Assembly (NCBI GenBank): GCA_964566425.1
Contig: CAZMIL010000022.1
Location: 1 to 5,954, forward strand
Length of the DNA: 5,954 nt
Origin: CAZMIL01 sp964566425
GTDB taxonomy: Bacteria; Patescibacteriota; Microgenomatia; UBA1406; GWC2-37-13
Direction of reading: 5' to 3'
The notes under the pieces are model-generated. The model was not told the DNA's origin and did not search any database. It was given only the letters and a program-made list of their open reading frames with translations. Shown here one piece after another: positions 1-5,442 of this stretch. Position numbers and translations under genes: made by a program. Positions within the stretch are counted from its first letter, which is position 1. Every line of letters begins with the position of its first letter.

Positions 1-620
1 TGAAACTCAAAGGAATTGGCGGGGAGGCACACAACCAGTGGAACATGTGGTTCAATTCGAAACGAACCGAAGAACCTCACCAAGGCTTGACATCCAAACG
101 TTCTAGTTTGATGAAAGTCAGACGATCCGTAAGGAGGTTTGGACAGGTGCTGCATGGCTGTCGTCAGCTCGTTCCGTGAGGAGTACCCTTAAGTGGGACA
201 ACGAGCGCAACCCCCGTCCTATGTTAAATCTGTCATAGGAGACTGCCCCGACATATGTCGGGGAGGAAGGAGGGGCAGACGTCAAGTCAGCATGGCCCTT
301 ATGCCTTGGGCTACACACATGTTACAATGGACAGTTACAAAGGGTTTTGCCAGCCGGCAACGGTAAGCGAATCTCAAAAACCTGTCCTCAGTGGGGATTG
401 AGGTCTGAAATTCGACCTCATGAACGCGGAATTGGTAGTAATCGCGGATCAGCTATGCCGCGGTGAATACGTTCTTGCCTCTTGCACACACCGCCCGTCA
501 AGCCAACAAAGTTGGGGGAATTTGAATTTCGATTTTATCGAAAGAGGATTTCCTTAGCGATGGGGGTTAAGTCGTAACAAGGTATCCGTTCTGGAAGGAG
601 CGGATGGATCACCTCCTTTC
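1..620 (+). rRNA. rrs: 16S ribosomal RNA, 3' third (5' part outside window)
   Basis: Small-subunit rRNA, recognised by universal blocks: AAACTCAAAGGAATTGGCGG at 3-22 (E. coli ~907-926), the GAGCGCAACCC block near 203, GACGTCAAGTC near 279, the ACACACCGCCCGTC block at 486-499, GTCGTAACAAGG at 571-582, helix 45 at 584-605 with a GGAA tetraloop, and the anti-Shine-Dalgarno CCTCC at 612-616. The 3' end is placed near 620 by analogy with CCUCCUUUC-ending rRNAs. About 618 bases cover what takes about 636 in E. coli; most of the difference is in helix 44, so there is no intron in this third. Sequence changes are paired (186-188 with 195-197; 501 with 568; 585 with 604), which argues for a functional gene. 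No spacer tRNA, 23S or 5S follows; the next gene is on the opposite strand. The divergence suggests a CPR/Patescibacteria source, which is inferred. Confidence 0.97.
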
Positions 621-635
621 TTTTTTTTATTTTTT
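593..635 (+). terminator. Possible intrinsic terminator overlapping the 16S 3' end
   Basis: Bases 593-600 (GGAAGGAG) can pair with 613-620 (CTCCTTTC) as 8 bp including one G-U, with a 12-base loop. The stem is followed directly by T8-A-T6 (621-635). This has the shape of a rho-independent terminator and would end the transcript at the mature 16S 3' end, which suits an rRNA gene with no 23S downstream. The stem competes with helix 45 (584-605), and similar weak complementarity between helix 45 and the anti-SD occurs in other bacteria. The T tract is solid; the hairpin's role is inference. Confidence 0.45.
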
Positions 636-636
636 G

Positions 637-672
637 GCTGTTTACATTTAGGTAAAATAAAACAGCACTTTT
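637..672 (+). terminator. Hairpin between convergent 16S and DUF62 genes
   Basis: GCTGTTT at 637-643 is complementary to AAACAGC at 660-666. An alternative fold pairs 637-640 with 663-666 and TTTAC (641-645) with GTAAA (652-656). A short TTTT (669-672) follows on the plus strand, so it could be a back-up terminator for the 16S transcript. On the minus strand the stem is followed by an A-rich run, so it is not a convincing terminator for the 683-1522 gene, and I see no other for it. Confidence 0.35.
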
Positions 673-682
673 CCTAGCCCGG

Positions 683-1522
683 TTAATGGCCTAAATTCGA
701 GATTATTTCTATTTTCTGACCTGGTCGTGGGTTGTCGAAGTGATACCCTCCCGTGTGCAGTTCTTGCTCATCAAAATGTGTCCAGACAGAAATTTCCAAA
801 AAAGGATTATCTTTTTTACCTGAAGAACCCGGATAAATAACCAATTCTCCAACTCTGCCACCAAATAAATTCGAAACGTAATTTACTTCTTTCTCAACCT
901 CATTGATTTTAAGTCTAATTCTATCTCCTAATCCATATCTTCCTTTAAAATTATTAGCCGTAATTGTTGTTTTAATATTCCCATAATTATCAATATGACC
1001 AATGAAATATCCCTCCAAGCGAGGAATTGCATCACCACTAATTTCTTCCAACTCTAATTCGTCTTCTAAACTGTCGATCAAATGTGCACAAATTCTTGAA
1101 TAAAGATCGCGGGATCTAAACTGCGAACCGCTTGATAAATTTTTATAAACATATGCTTGGTGGATTTTCTCTTTGATAAGTGAAAAATTGTAGCCAGCAT
1201 TTGGCCCGCAGACATAAAGTCCGGATTGTAGTTTCAAAACCACAAATTCCGCACCTTTAGCTTTTTCCAGACGTTGAGTAGTCTGTAAACGCGGATCTGT
1301 GTTTTGAAAAAATATCGCTTCCTGCGGCCGTCCGAATCTCTCTTCTACTTCAATCGCCTGATTCAAAAGAAAGGCGGTATGAATCGTTGAGGGGGAAGAA
1401 GCGATAAAACTTATATCCGAAAAATTGGTCGGATCTTTAAGCCAGCCCTCAACAGCTAAGTGGATTTCCTCGCGAGTCAAGGAGTCGGCCGCCCAATCTG
1501 CAACCACAATTAGTTTTTTCAT
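683..1522 (-). CDS. Divergent SAM hydroxide adenosyltransferase-like protein (DUF62/SAM_adeno_trans family)
   Basis: A 279-residue soluble protein, about the usual length for the family that includes SAM hydroxide adenosyltransferase, chlorinase and fluorinase. Family landmarks appear in order: ADW at 8-10 (family TDFG), NTDPR at 74-78 (family VDPGVG), GPNAG at 106-110 (family PDNG), FRSRD at 135-139 (family FHGRD), HIDNYGNIKTT at 176-186 (family D-x-FGN), and YPGSSG at 230-235 with FLEISV at 241-246 in the C-terminal barrel. Known members split SAM with water or a halide, giving adenosine or halo-adenosine and methionine. Here the His of FHGRD is replaced by Arg136 and the glycines of DPGVG are lost, so that chemistry may be changed or absent. 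ATG at 1522 is chosen because an extended -10 lies just upstream. It is the last gene of the minus-strand series, 27 bases after the NRAMP gene, and could also be co-transcribed with it. Its role is unknown. Confidence 0.8.
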   Translation of the reverse strand: MKKLIVVADWAADSLTREEIHLAVEGWLKDPTNFSDISFIASSPSTIHTAFLLNQAIEVEERFGRPQEAIFFQNTDPRLQTTQRLEKAKGAEFVVLKLQSGLYVCGPNAGYNFSLIKEKIHQAYVYKNLSSGSQFRSRDLYSRICAHLIDSLEDELELEEISGDAIPRLEGYFIGHIDNYGNIKTTITANNFKGRYGLGDRIRLKINEVEKEVNYVSNLFGGRVGELVIYPGSSGKKDNPFLEISVWTHFDEQELHTGGYHFDNPRPGQKIEIISNLGH

Positions 1523-1537
1523 GACTGAAGAAAAATC

Positions 1538-1546
1538 ATTATAACA
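1538..1546 (-). promoter_or_regulatory. Extended -10 promoter for the DUF62 gene
   Basis: The minus strand reads TGTTATAAT, a perfect extended -10 (TG-n-TATAAT), overlapping the end of the NRAMP gene region. No good -35 is seen. Transcription would start near 1531, giving a leader of about 8-9 bases before the ATG at 1522 and no Shine-Dalgarno. The same nonamer lies upstream of the tRNA-Ile gene. Confidence 0.55.
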
Positions 1547-1549
1547 AAT

Positions 1550-2830
1550 TTAAGCAATATGAAGTAAACCTCCAATAAATGAAATTACAACTGCAATGGT
1601 AATCACTATCGCAGATGCCCTTAGAAAGATACTATTAAAGCGGGATAAGACATAATTCCCCATGATTTCCTTAGTTTCGGCAAATTTAATTATGAAATAA
1701 AAAATTACAGGTAACATTGCGCCGTTAAGATAATTTGCATAAAGCGTTATCTGGAACAGGTTTATGCTCGGAAAAAGAGCAACAATAAGGCCAATGAGTA
1801 ATTGAATTAAGAAGAAGATATAAAATAATCTTCCTTTTTCAAAGTCAATATCCAGACTTCCCTCATAACCAAAAAACTCTGAAAAGACATAAGCTGTAGC
1901 CAAAGGAACAATTGTTAAACCCAAAATAGATGCCCCAAATAAACCCCCCGCAAAGAGAAGAAAAGTCAAGTTTCCGGCCAAAGGTTTTAACGCAAGGGCG
2001 GCGGTTTGAGCATCTCTAACCACAATATTATTGGCGAACAGAGTGACTGCAACTGCAATTGCAATCATATATGAAAAAAAGTTTGTAATAAATGCGCCGA
2101 TATAAACTTCAAGTTTTTCATATCTTAAGTGCTCTGTCGACAATTTTTTATCATTGACATAACTTGAAATAAAAAATTGCCCCCAAGCAGTAACCGTAGT
2201 CCCCAAAACAGCAATCAGCGTAAACGAAAAATTCAATGAAAACTTAATCTGTCGAGGGTAAAAAGTCTCCTTCACTAAGGCAATCCAATTAGGTCGAGCA
2301 ATCAAAGCAACAACGACATAAGAAAAGTAGAAAAAAATAAGAATAAAAAAAATCCGTTGAATTCGTTTATAGTCAAAGCGAACAATAAGTAAAGAGAGAA
2401 TTAAGGCAGTTATAATCAAAGCAGCCTGCCAGGGAAAGTTAAAGAGTTGAAATGAAGCTTTCAAGCCACTAATATCTTGCAAAACTACTGCTTGATTAAC
2501 AATGAAGTAAATAATAAATAGTGCAACCGTTACTCTAATCCCGAATCTTTCGCGAATTAAATCTCCCAGACCTTTCCTGGTAACTATCGCAATTCTTGCC
2601 CCCACATCTTGCGTTATCGCCAAAAGCAAGGTTGTGGGAATGACTAAAATTTGGGAGGCAATGCCAAATAAGGCGGCGGCAACTGTGTAGGTAGCAATCC
2701 CAGCTGCATCATTATCGGCAAAAGCTGTAATCAATCCTGGTCCAAGCACTGCAAAGAAAATCATCAATCTTCTTCCCCAATGACTTAAAAAAAGTCGCAA
2801 ATTGGCTATTTTCTGTTGTCCATCACTCAT
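1550..2830 (-). CDS. NRAMP-family (SLC11-like) divalent cation transporter with a non-canonical metal site
   Basis: A 426-residue membrane protein with about 11 predicted helices (roughly 24-40, 45-73, 97-117, 134-151, 158-178, 203-223, 243-267, 286-313, 334-354, 358-383, 402-424), as expected for the NRAMP LeuT-like fold. GPG at 30-32 opens helix 1. The canonical DPGN position reads D41-A-A-G44, so the first Asp is kept but the metal-binding Asn is Gly. In helix 6 the usual V-MPH reads V213-T-A-W216, so both the Met thioether that favours Mn/Fe and the proton-pathway His are absent. This resembles the NRAMP-related branch with a DPSG-type helix 1, and suggests a harder cation such as Mg2+; the substrate is inference. 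ATG at 2830 overlaps the preceding PRC/MgtE_N/CBS gene, implying coupled translation. A weak GAGAG lies upstream of the start. It acts in the cytoplasmic membrane. Confidence 0.9.
   Translation of the reverse strand: MSDGQQKIANLRLFLSHWGRRLMIFFAVLGPGLITAFADNDAAGIATYTVAAALFGIASQILVIPTTLLLAITQDVGARIAIVTRKGLGDLIRERFGIRVTVALFIIYFIVNQAVVLQDISGLKASFQLFNFPWQAALIITALILSLLIVRFDYKRIQRIFFILIFFYFSYVVVALIARPNWIALVKETFYPRQIKFSLNFSFTLIAVLGTTVTAWGQFFISSYVNDKKLSTEHLRYEKLEVYIGAFITNFFSYMIAIAVAVTLFANNIVVRDAQTAALALKPLAGNLTFLLFAGGLFGASILGLTIVPLATAYVFSEFFGYEGSLDIDFEKGRLFYIFFLIQLLIGLIVALFPSINLFQITLYANYLNGAMLPVIFYFIIKFAETKEIMGNYVLSRFNSIFLRASAIVITIAVVISFIGGLLHIA
2823..2830 (-). other. Stop/start overlap joining the MgtE_N/CBS and NRAMP genes
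   Basis: On the minus strand the NRAMP ATG (2830-2828) precedes the TGA stop (2825-2823) of the MgtE_N/CBS gene, in the arrangement ATGAGTGA. The 8-base overlap indicates one mRNA and probably coupled translation, as expected for two proteins that act together. Confidence 0.85.
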
Positions 2831-4034
2831 AAGCTCTCAAGAAAGAATCGATAACATCATCAAAGCGCACAATTCCCAAAAGGTGTTTGTCTCTATCGAC
2901 TACCGGTAAACTATTTAATTTATATTTAACAATTTTCCGCAGCACAACTATCTCAGGCGTAGAGAGATAAATTAAAGAAAGATTTTGAGTCATAAAGCGA
3001 TAAACTCGTGTTTCTGATTTTTGTAGTAAAAGCTCATGTAAATCAAAAACTCCAACTAATTGTTGATCCTTGTTAACGACATAAACATGACTGAGAGTAT
3101 AAAAATCTTCTGTTTCTTTCTTAATCTTTGCGATTACTTCTTTGACTCTATCTGTTGGCTCTGCCGTCAAAAATTCTGTGGTTAGAATATGACCTATCGG
3201 TGTTTTTGATAAGTTCAATAAATATTCGGTTTCTTTAAAAGTCTTGTCGTCGAGAAAGCTCATAATTTTTTCTCTTTTTTTCTTTGACAGAGTAACTAAA
3301 ATATCTACTGTCTCTTCAGGATCCATACTGGCGAGGAGTTTGGCTGCTTTTTCTGAAGAAAATTGTTTGAATAAACCAGTTTGATAATTAATACTTAAGT
3401 TATTAATTACATCAGTAGCAGTTCTTTCATCCATAACCCGTAGAATTCTGTTGATATTTGAAGTATTCGTTTTTTCAAGATAATCAGCAAGGTCTTCAGG
3501 TCTAATTTTATCCAGTTTTGCCTGTTCTTTTTTAATTTTGACATGGCCGCGGGTCAATTCGAGAGGGTGGACGTCCCCCCATGACAAGAATTGTGAGGTT
3601 AATTTAATCCCGAGTTTGCCAAACAATCTCAAGATATAATCTTCTAAACTAAACCAGCGAAGAATACCTAAAATTCCGATATCTACACCAGCGATATAAT
3701 AACCTGGCTTATCTTGAATAACAACATCGTTGACACGAACTATTTTGTTTCCGGCAATATCAATGATCTGATTATCCAGGAGGTTGTTTACTAAATAAAG
3801 TTCATTATCATCAAGTCTGACTGTTTGAAAATTTTTTCCTAAAATTATTCCACCATTCATTTTAATCAAATAACGCAAGGGGACAACTACATCTGGATCC
3901 GTTTTTGTCTTAATCACTAACTTGGTGACAGTCGGTGTATCTGATACTTGGAAAATAATATCTTTTAGTCTGCCAAAAAAAATATTATCCTCCGTATAGA
4001 CTCTTTTATTTTTTAATTCGGAAAAATACAACAT
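2823..4034 (-). CDS. PRC-barrel + MgtE_N + CBS-pair regulatory protein lacking the MgtE channel domain
   Basis: A soluble protein of 403 residues from the ATG at 4034; the frame is also open to a TTG at 4049. Residue numbers count from the TTG. Two PRC-barrel-like units come first (about 6-85, with FGRLKDIIF at 25-33, and about 88-145), then a linker with SWGDVHPLEL at 156-165. An all-helical MgtE_N superhelix follows (about 180-285, with KIRPEDLADYLE, ILRVMDERTATDVI and LLASMDPEETVDIL repeats), then two CBS motifs (about 287-345, and 350-405 with LPVVDRDKHLLGIV). MgtE_N and CBS form the cytosolic Mg2+ sensor and gate of MgtE, and CBS pairs often bind adenine nucleotides. The five-helix MgtE pore is absent, and the next overlapping gene supplies an NRAMP carrier instead. 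I infer a regulatory subunit for that carrier. The ATG is preferred because a -10 sits 6 bases upstream of it and no Shine-Dalgarno is visible. Confidence 0.88.
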   Translation of the reverse strand: MLYFSELKNKRVYTEDNIFFGRLKDIIFQVSDTPTVTKLVIKTKTDPDVVVPLRYLIKMNGGIILGKNFQTVRLDDNELYLVNNLLDNQIIDIAGNKIVRVNDVVIQDKPGYYIAGVDIGILGILRWFSLEDYILRLFGKLGIKLTSQFLSWGDVHPLELTRGHVKIKKEQAKLDKIRPEDLADYLEKTNTSNINRILRVMDERTATDVINNLSINYQTGLFKQFSSEKAAKLLASMDPEETVDILVTLSKKKREKIMSFLDDKTFKETEYLLNLSKTPIGHILTTEFLTAEPTDRVKEVIAKIKKETEDFYTLSHVYVVNKDQQLVGVFDLHELLLQKSETRVYRFMTQNLSLIYLSTPEIVVLRKIVKYKLNSLPVVDRDKHLLGIVRFDDVIDSFLRAYE

Positions 4035-4040
4035 TGAAAT

Positions 4041-4068
4041 ATAATACAACTTGTAAGAAGAAATTCAA
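4041..4068 (-). promoter_or_regulatory. Promoter of the MgtE_N/CBS-NRAMP operon
   Basis: On the minus strand TTGAAT (4068-4063), a 16-base gap and TATTAT (4046-4041) form a fair sigma70-type promoter. Transcription would start near 4034, at the A of the ATG, so the mRNA should be leaderless. The interval leaves no room for a magnesium riboswitch. Read-through from the tRNAs 23 bases upstream is also possible. Confidence 0.5.
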
Positions 4069-4091
4069 AGGGGATCGCGAAAAATAAAGGG

Positions 4092-4164
4092 TGGTCGCTG
4101 AGGGACTCGAACCCCCAACCCCTTCGATGTAAGCGAAGTGCTCTAGCCATTGAGCTAAGCGACC
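4092..4164 (-). tRNA. trnV(uac): tRNA-Val (anticodon UAC)
   Basis: A 73-base cloverleaf on the minus strand. The acceptor GGTCGCT/AGCGACC has 7 bp, the D stem is GCTC/GAGC with GG in the loop, and the anticodon stem CTTCG/CGAAG encloses loop CTTACAT, giving anticodon TAC. The T stem GGGGG/CCCTC has one G-U pair and loop TTCGAGT. The discriminator is A at 4092. The following bases are CCC, so the CCA end is not encoded and must be added by CCA nucleotidyltransferase. Confidence 0.96.
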
Positions 4165-4169
4165 GAGGG

Positions 4170-4241
4170 TGGGCGCGGATAGAATCGAACTATCGCTCTC
4201 TTCTTTATCAGAGAAGTGTTTTACCATTAAACTACGCGCCC
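4170..4241 (-). tRNA. trnI(gau): tRNA-Ile (anticodon GAU)
   Basis: A 72-base cloverleaf on the minus strand. The acceptor is GGGCGCG/CGCGCCC, the D stem GTTT/AAAC, and the anticodon stem CTTCT/AGAAG encloses loop CTGATAA, giving anticodon GAT. The T stem is GATAG/CTATC with loop TTCGATT. The discriminator is A at 4170 and no CCA is encoded (CCC follows). It lies 5 bases upstream of tRNA-Val on the same strand, so the two are surely cut from one precursor. In many bacteria tRNA-Ile(GAU) sits in the 16S-23S spacer; here it stands apart from the 16S. Confidence 0.96.
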
Positions 4242-4254
4242 GTTTAGGTACAAA

Positions 4255-4263
4255 ATTATAACA
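4255..4263 (-). promoter_or_regulatory. Extended -10 promoter for the tRNA-Ile/tRNA-Val pair
   Basis: The minus strand reads TGTTATAAT, identical to the element before the DUF62 gene. Transcription would start near 4248, about 7 bases before the mature tRNA-Ile 5' end. No good -35 is seen at the usual distance. It lies in the 55-base gap after the GNAT gene stop. Confidence 0.6.
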
Positions 4264-4296
4264 CATCAACTACTTTAGTGGGGCTATAAAGGGCAC

Positions 4297-5340
4297 TTAT
4301 TTTTCAAAAACAAACAGGGGAATTTTATCGAAGAAACGATGCTTCCAACCATGATCTTCTTGTAGAACATCAATGAATTTAAAACCATTATTAATTGCAT
4401 CCTCAAATTCAATATAGGTCATAAAGTTCCCAATTCCGTTGAAGCTGTGGACATCGTTGCTCCCTTGAAAAGGATAATAAATATCTTTATAAGTAATCAC
4501 CATATCTATCGAGGCGGTCTTACCGCCACCTGAAACTTTAATATATTTAAATGTATAAAGATTTGAATTTTTAATCACCAAACGGAAAGCTTCCCTATAT
4601 CTATCGACGTAACTTAAATCTCTCTTAATGCCATTAAATCTTTGCACGTTCATCCGCAATAATTCTTCAAAGTATGTCAAATCTTTTGTTTCACTTATCT
4701 CAACTTTCACTTCCTTGTTGATCAAACGCCGATAATCATATTTTAGGTTATAGCGGTGCTTTTTCTTTAGCGTTGCTAATAATTGATTTAAGGTAGAAAT
4801 TTTAGAAACATCTTTGATATTTCTATCATCCGGGTCGCTGGTTAATTTTCCATATTTAGATAGTCGCTCCATGTTCATTTGGACTGCTATTGAATTTAGG
4901 TATAACGGCGAAGGAGCCACGGCCAGAAGCAAGTCAACAATTTTTTCATCTTCAACAAAGAAATGATGGTTCTCTAACCATTCGCAACCGAACCATTCAA
5001 AACGTTTATCTTCACGATCATAAGATAAAGGTAAAATTCCCAGAGGCTTTTTCCCCTCATATAACGTGTAAAAATATGGCTTGTTATTTAATCCCTTTGA
5101 CCAAGAGTAAGAGAAATCCCATAATTCAAATAACGTTCTTTTGGGCGAAAATTTTTCCCATAAATAGAAACACTCATCTACTTTTGAATGCACTTTTAAC
5201 GTGAGGCGCGGGATGAGTTTGGAGACACCATTTTGATATAAGTGTTTATTTTCAGGAGTTTTAGGTATGATCTGCAGCAAAGGTGTTTCCTCAAAATTTT
5301 TGAGATTTTTTAATTGCTGCGGATAGTTCAATAATTTCAA
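4297..5340 (-). CDS. GNAT-fold acyltransferase, CelD/BcsL (Acetyltransf_6) type
   Basis: A 347-residue soluble protein with no signal peptide or membrane helix. The N-terminal half has WEKFSPKRTLFELWDF at 61-76 and PLGILPLSYD near 98-107, typical of CelD/BcsL-like proteins. The C-terminal half carries the Acetyltransf_6 pattern: LKKKHRYNLKYDYRRL near 191-206 (family K-x-R-x-N-L-x-R), then YPFQGSNDVHSFNGIGNF and a closing FIDVLQEDHGWKHRFF. These GNAT-fold enzymes are thought to move acyl or aminoacyl groups, often in cell-surface or polysaccharide modification; the substrate here is unknown. The frame has no ATG before residue ~154, so initiation is most likely at TTG (5340). A GTG near residue 50 is possible, since the first ~45 residues look poorly conserved by eye. 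It is on the same strand as the tRNAs downstream and shares a divergent promoter region with the gene at 5443. Confidence 0.85.
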   Translation of the reverse strand: MKLLNYPQQLKNLKNFEETPLLQIIPKTPENKHLYQNGVSKLIPRLTLKVHSKVDECFYLWEKFSPKRTLFELWDFSYSWSKGLNNKPYFYTLYEGKKPLGILPLSYDREDKRFEWFGCEWLENHHFFVEDEKIVDLLLAVAPSPLYLNSIAVQMNMERLSKYGKLTSDPDDRNIKDVSKISTLNQLLATLKKKHRYNLKYDYRRLINKEVKVEISETKDLTYFEELLRMNVQRFNGIKRDLSYVDRYREAFRLVIKNSNLYTFKYIKVSGGGKTASIDMVITYKDIYYPFQGSNDVHSFNGIGNFMTYIEFEDAINNGFKFIDVLQEDHGWKHRFFDKIPLFVFEK

Positions 5341-5345
5341 TTTTT

Positions 5346-5351
5346 GTTATA
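5346..5351 (-). promoter_or_regulatory. Possible proximal -10 for the GNAT gene
   Basis: TATAAC on the minus strand ends 5 bases before the TTG start. Transcription would begin at or next to the TTG, giving a leaderless message. It has no recognisable -35, and the region is very AT-rich, so chance is possible. Confidence 0.3.
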
Positions 5352-5381
5352 AAAAATTTCTAAAATATTCTAGTTAATTTC

Positions 5382-5409
5382 ATAATAAACAATGAGAAAC
5401 ATTTGTCAA
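5382..5409 (-). promoter_or_regulatory. Sigma70-type promoter for the GNAT gene
   Basis: A perfect -35 TTGACA (minus strand, 5409-5404) is followed after 16 bases by TATTAT (5387-5382). The predicted start near 5375 gives a leader of about 35 bases to the TTG at 5340, with no Shine-Dalgarno in it. It is the best-looking promoter in the window and lies back to back with the plus-strand -10 at 5430-5435. Confidence 0.65.
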
Positions 5410-5429
5410 GACCAAAATGAAATTTTAGG

Positions 5430-5435
5430 TATAAT
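5430..5435 (+). promoter_or_regulatory. -10 box of the divergent membrane-protein gene
   Basis: A consensus TATAAT lies 7 bases before the ATG at 5443, so the transcript should begin at or one base before the start codon. It covers the upstream in-frame ATG at 5434, which makes that codon an unlikely start. TTGTCA at 5403-5408 resembles a -35, but its 21-base spacing is too long. Confidence 0.5.
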
Positions 5436-5442
5436 GAAATTG

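Noticed and set aside
118..318. 66-codon minus-strand open frame
   Set aside because: It lies wholly inside the 16S rRNA gene, and its sequence is explained by conserved rRNA.
1..620. Intron or insertion in the 16S, common in CPR bacteria
   Set aside because: The interval is slightly shorter than in E. coli and all conserved blocks are contiguous. The upstream two thirds cannot be judged.
675..693. Minus-strand hairpin TAGGCC...GGCTA at the end of the DUF62 gene as a terminator
   Set aside because: The stem is short and bulged, overlaps the coding end, and is followed by an A-rich rather than U-rich run on that strand.
2823..2825. UGA recoded as glycine, as in some CPR lineages
   Set aside because: TGA cleanly ends the MgtE_N/CBS gene just after its second CBS domain and no in-frame TGA is seen inside the other genes. 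This is only modest evidence, but it favours the standard code.
4035..4091. Magnesium riboswitch (M-box/ykoK type) before the MgtE_N/CBS gene
   Set aside because: Only 57 bases separate tRNA-Val from the ATG, and the predicted transcript starts at the ATG. There is no room for such an aptamer and no supporting fold.
4006..4269. 87-codon minus-strand open frame
   Set aside because: It spans both tRNA genes and the start of the MgtE_N/CBS gene in another frame; a tRNA shadow.
4890..5204. 104-codon plus-strand open frame
   Set aside because: It is antisense to the GNAT gene, whose protein matches a known family; nothing recognisable in this frame.
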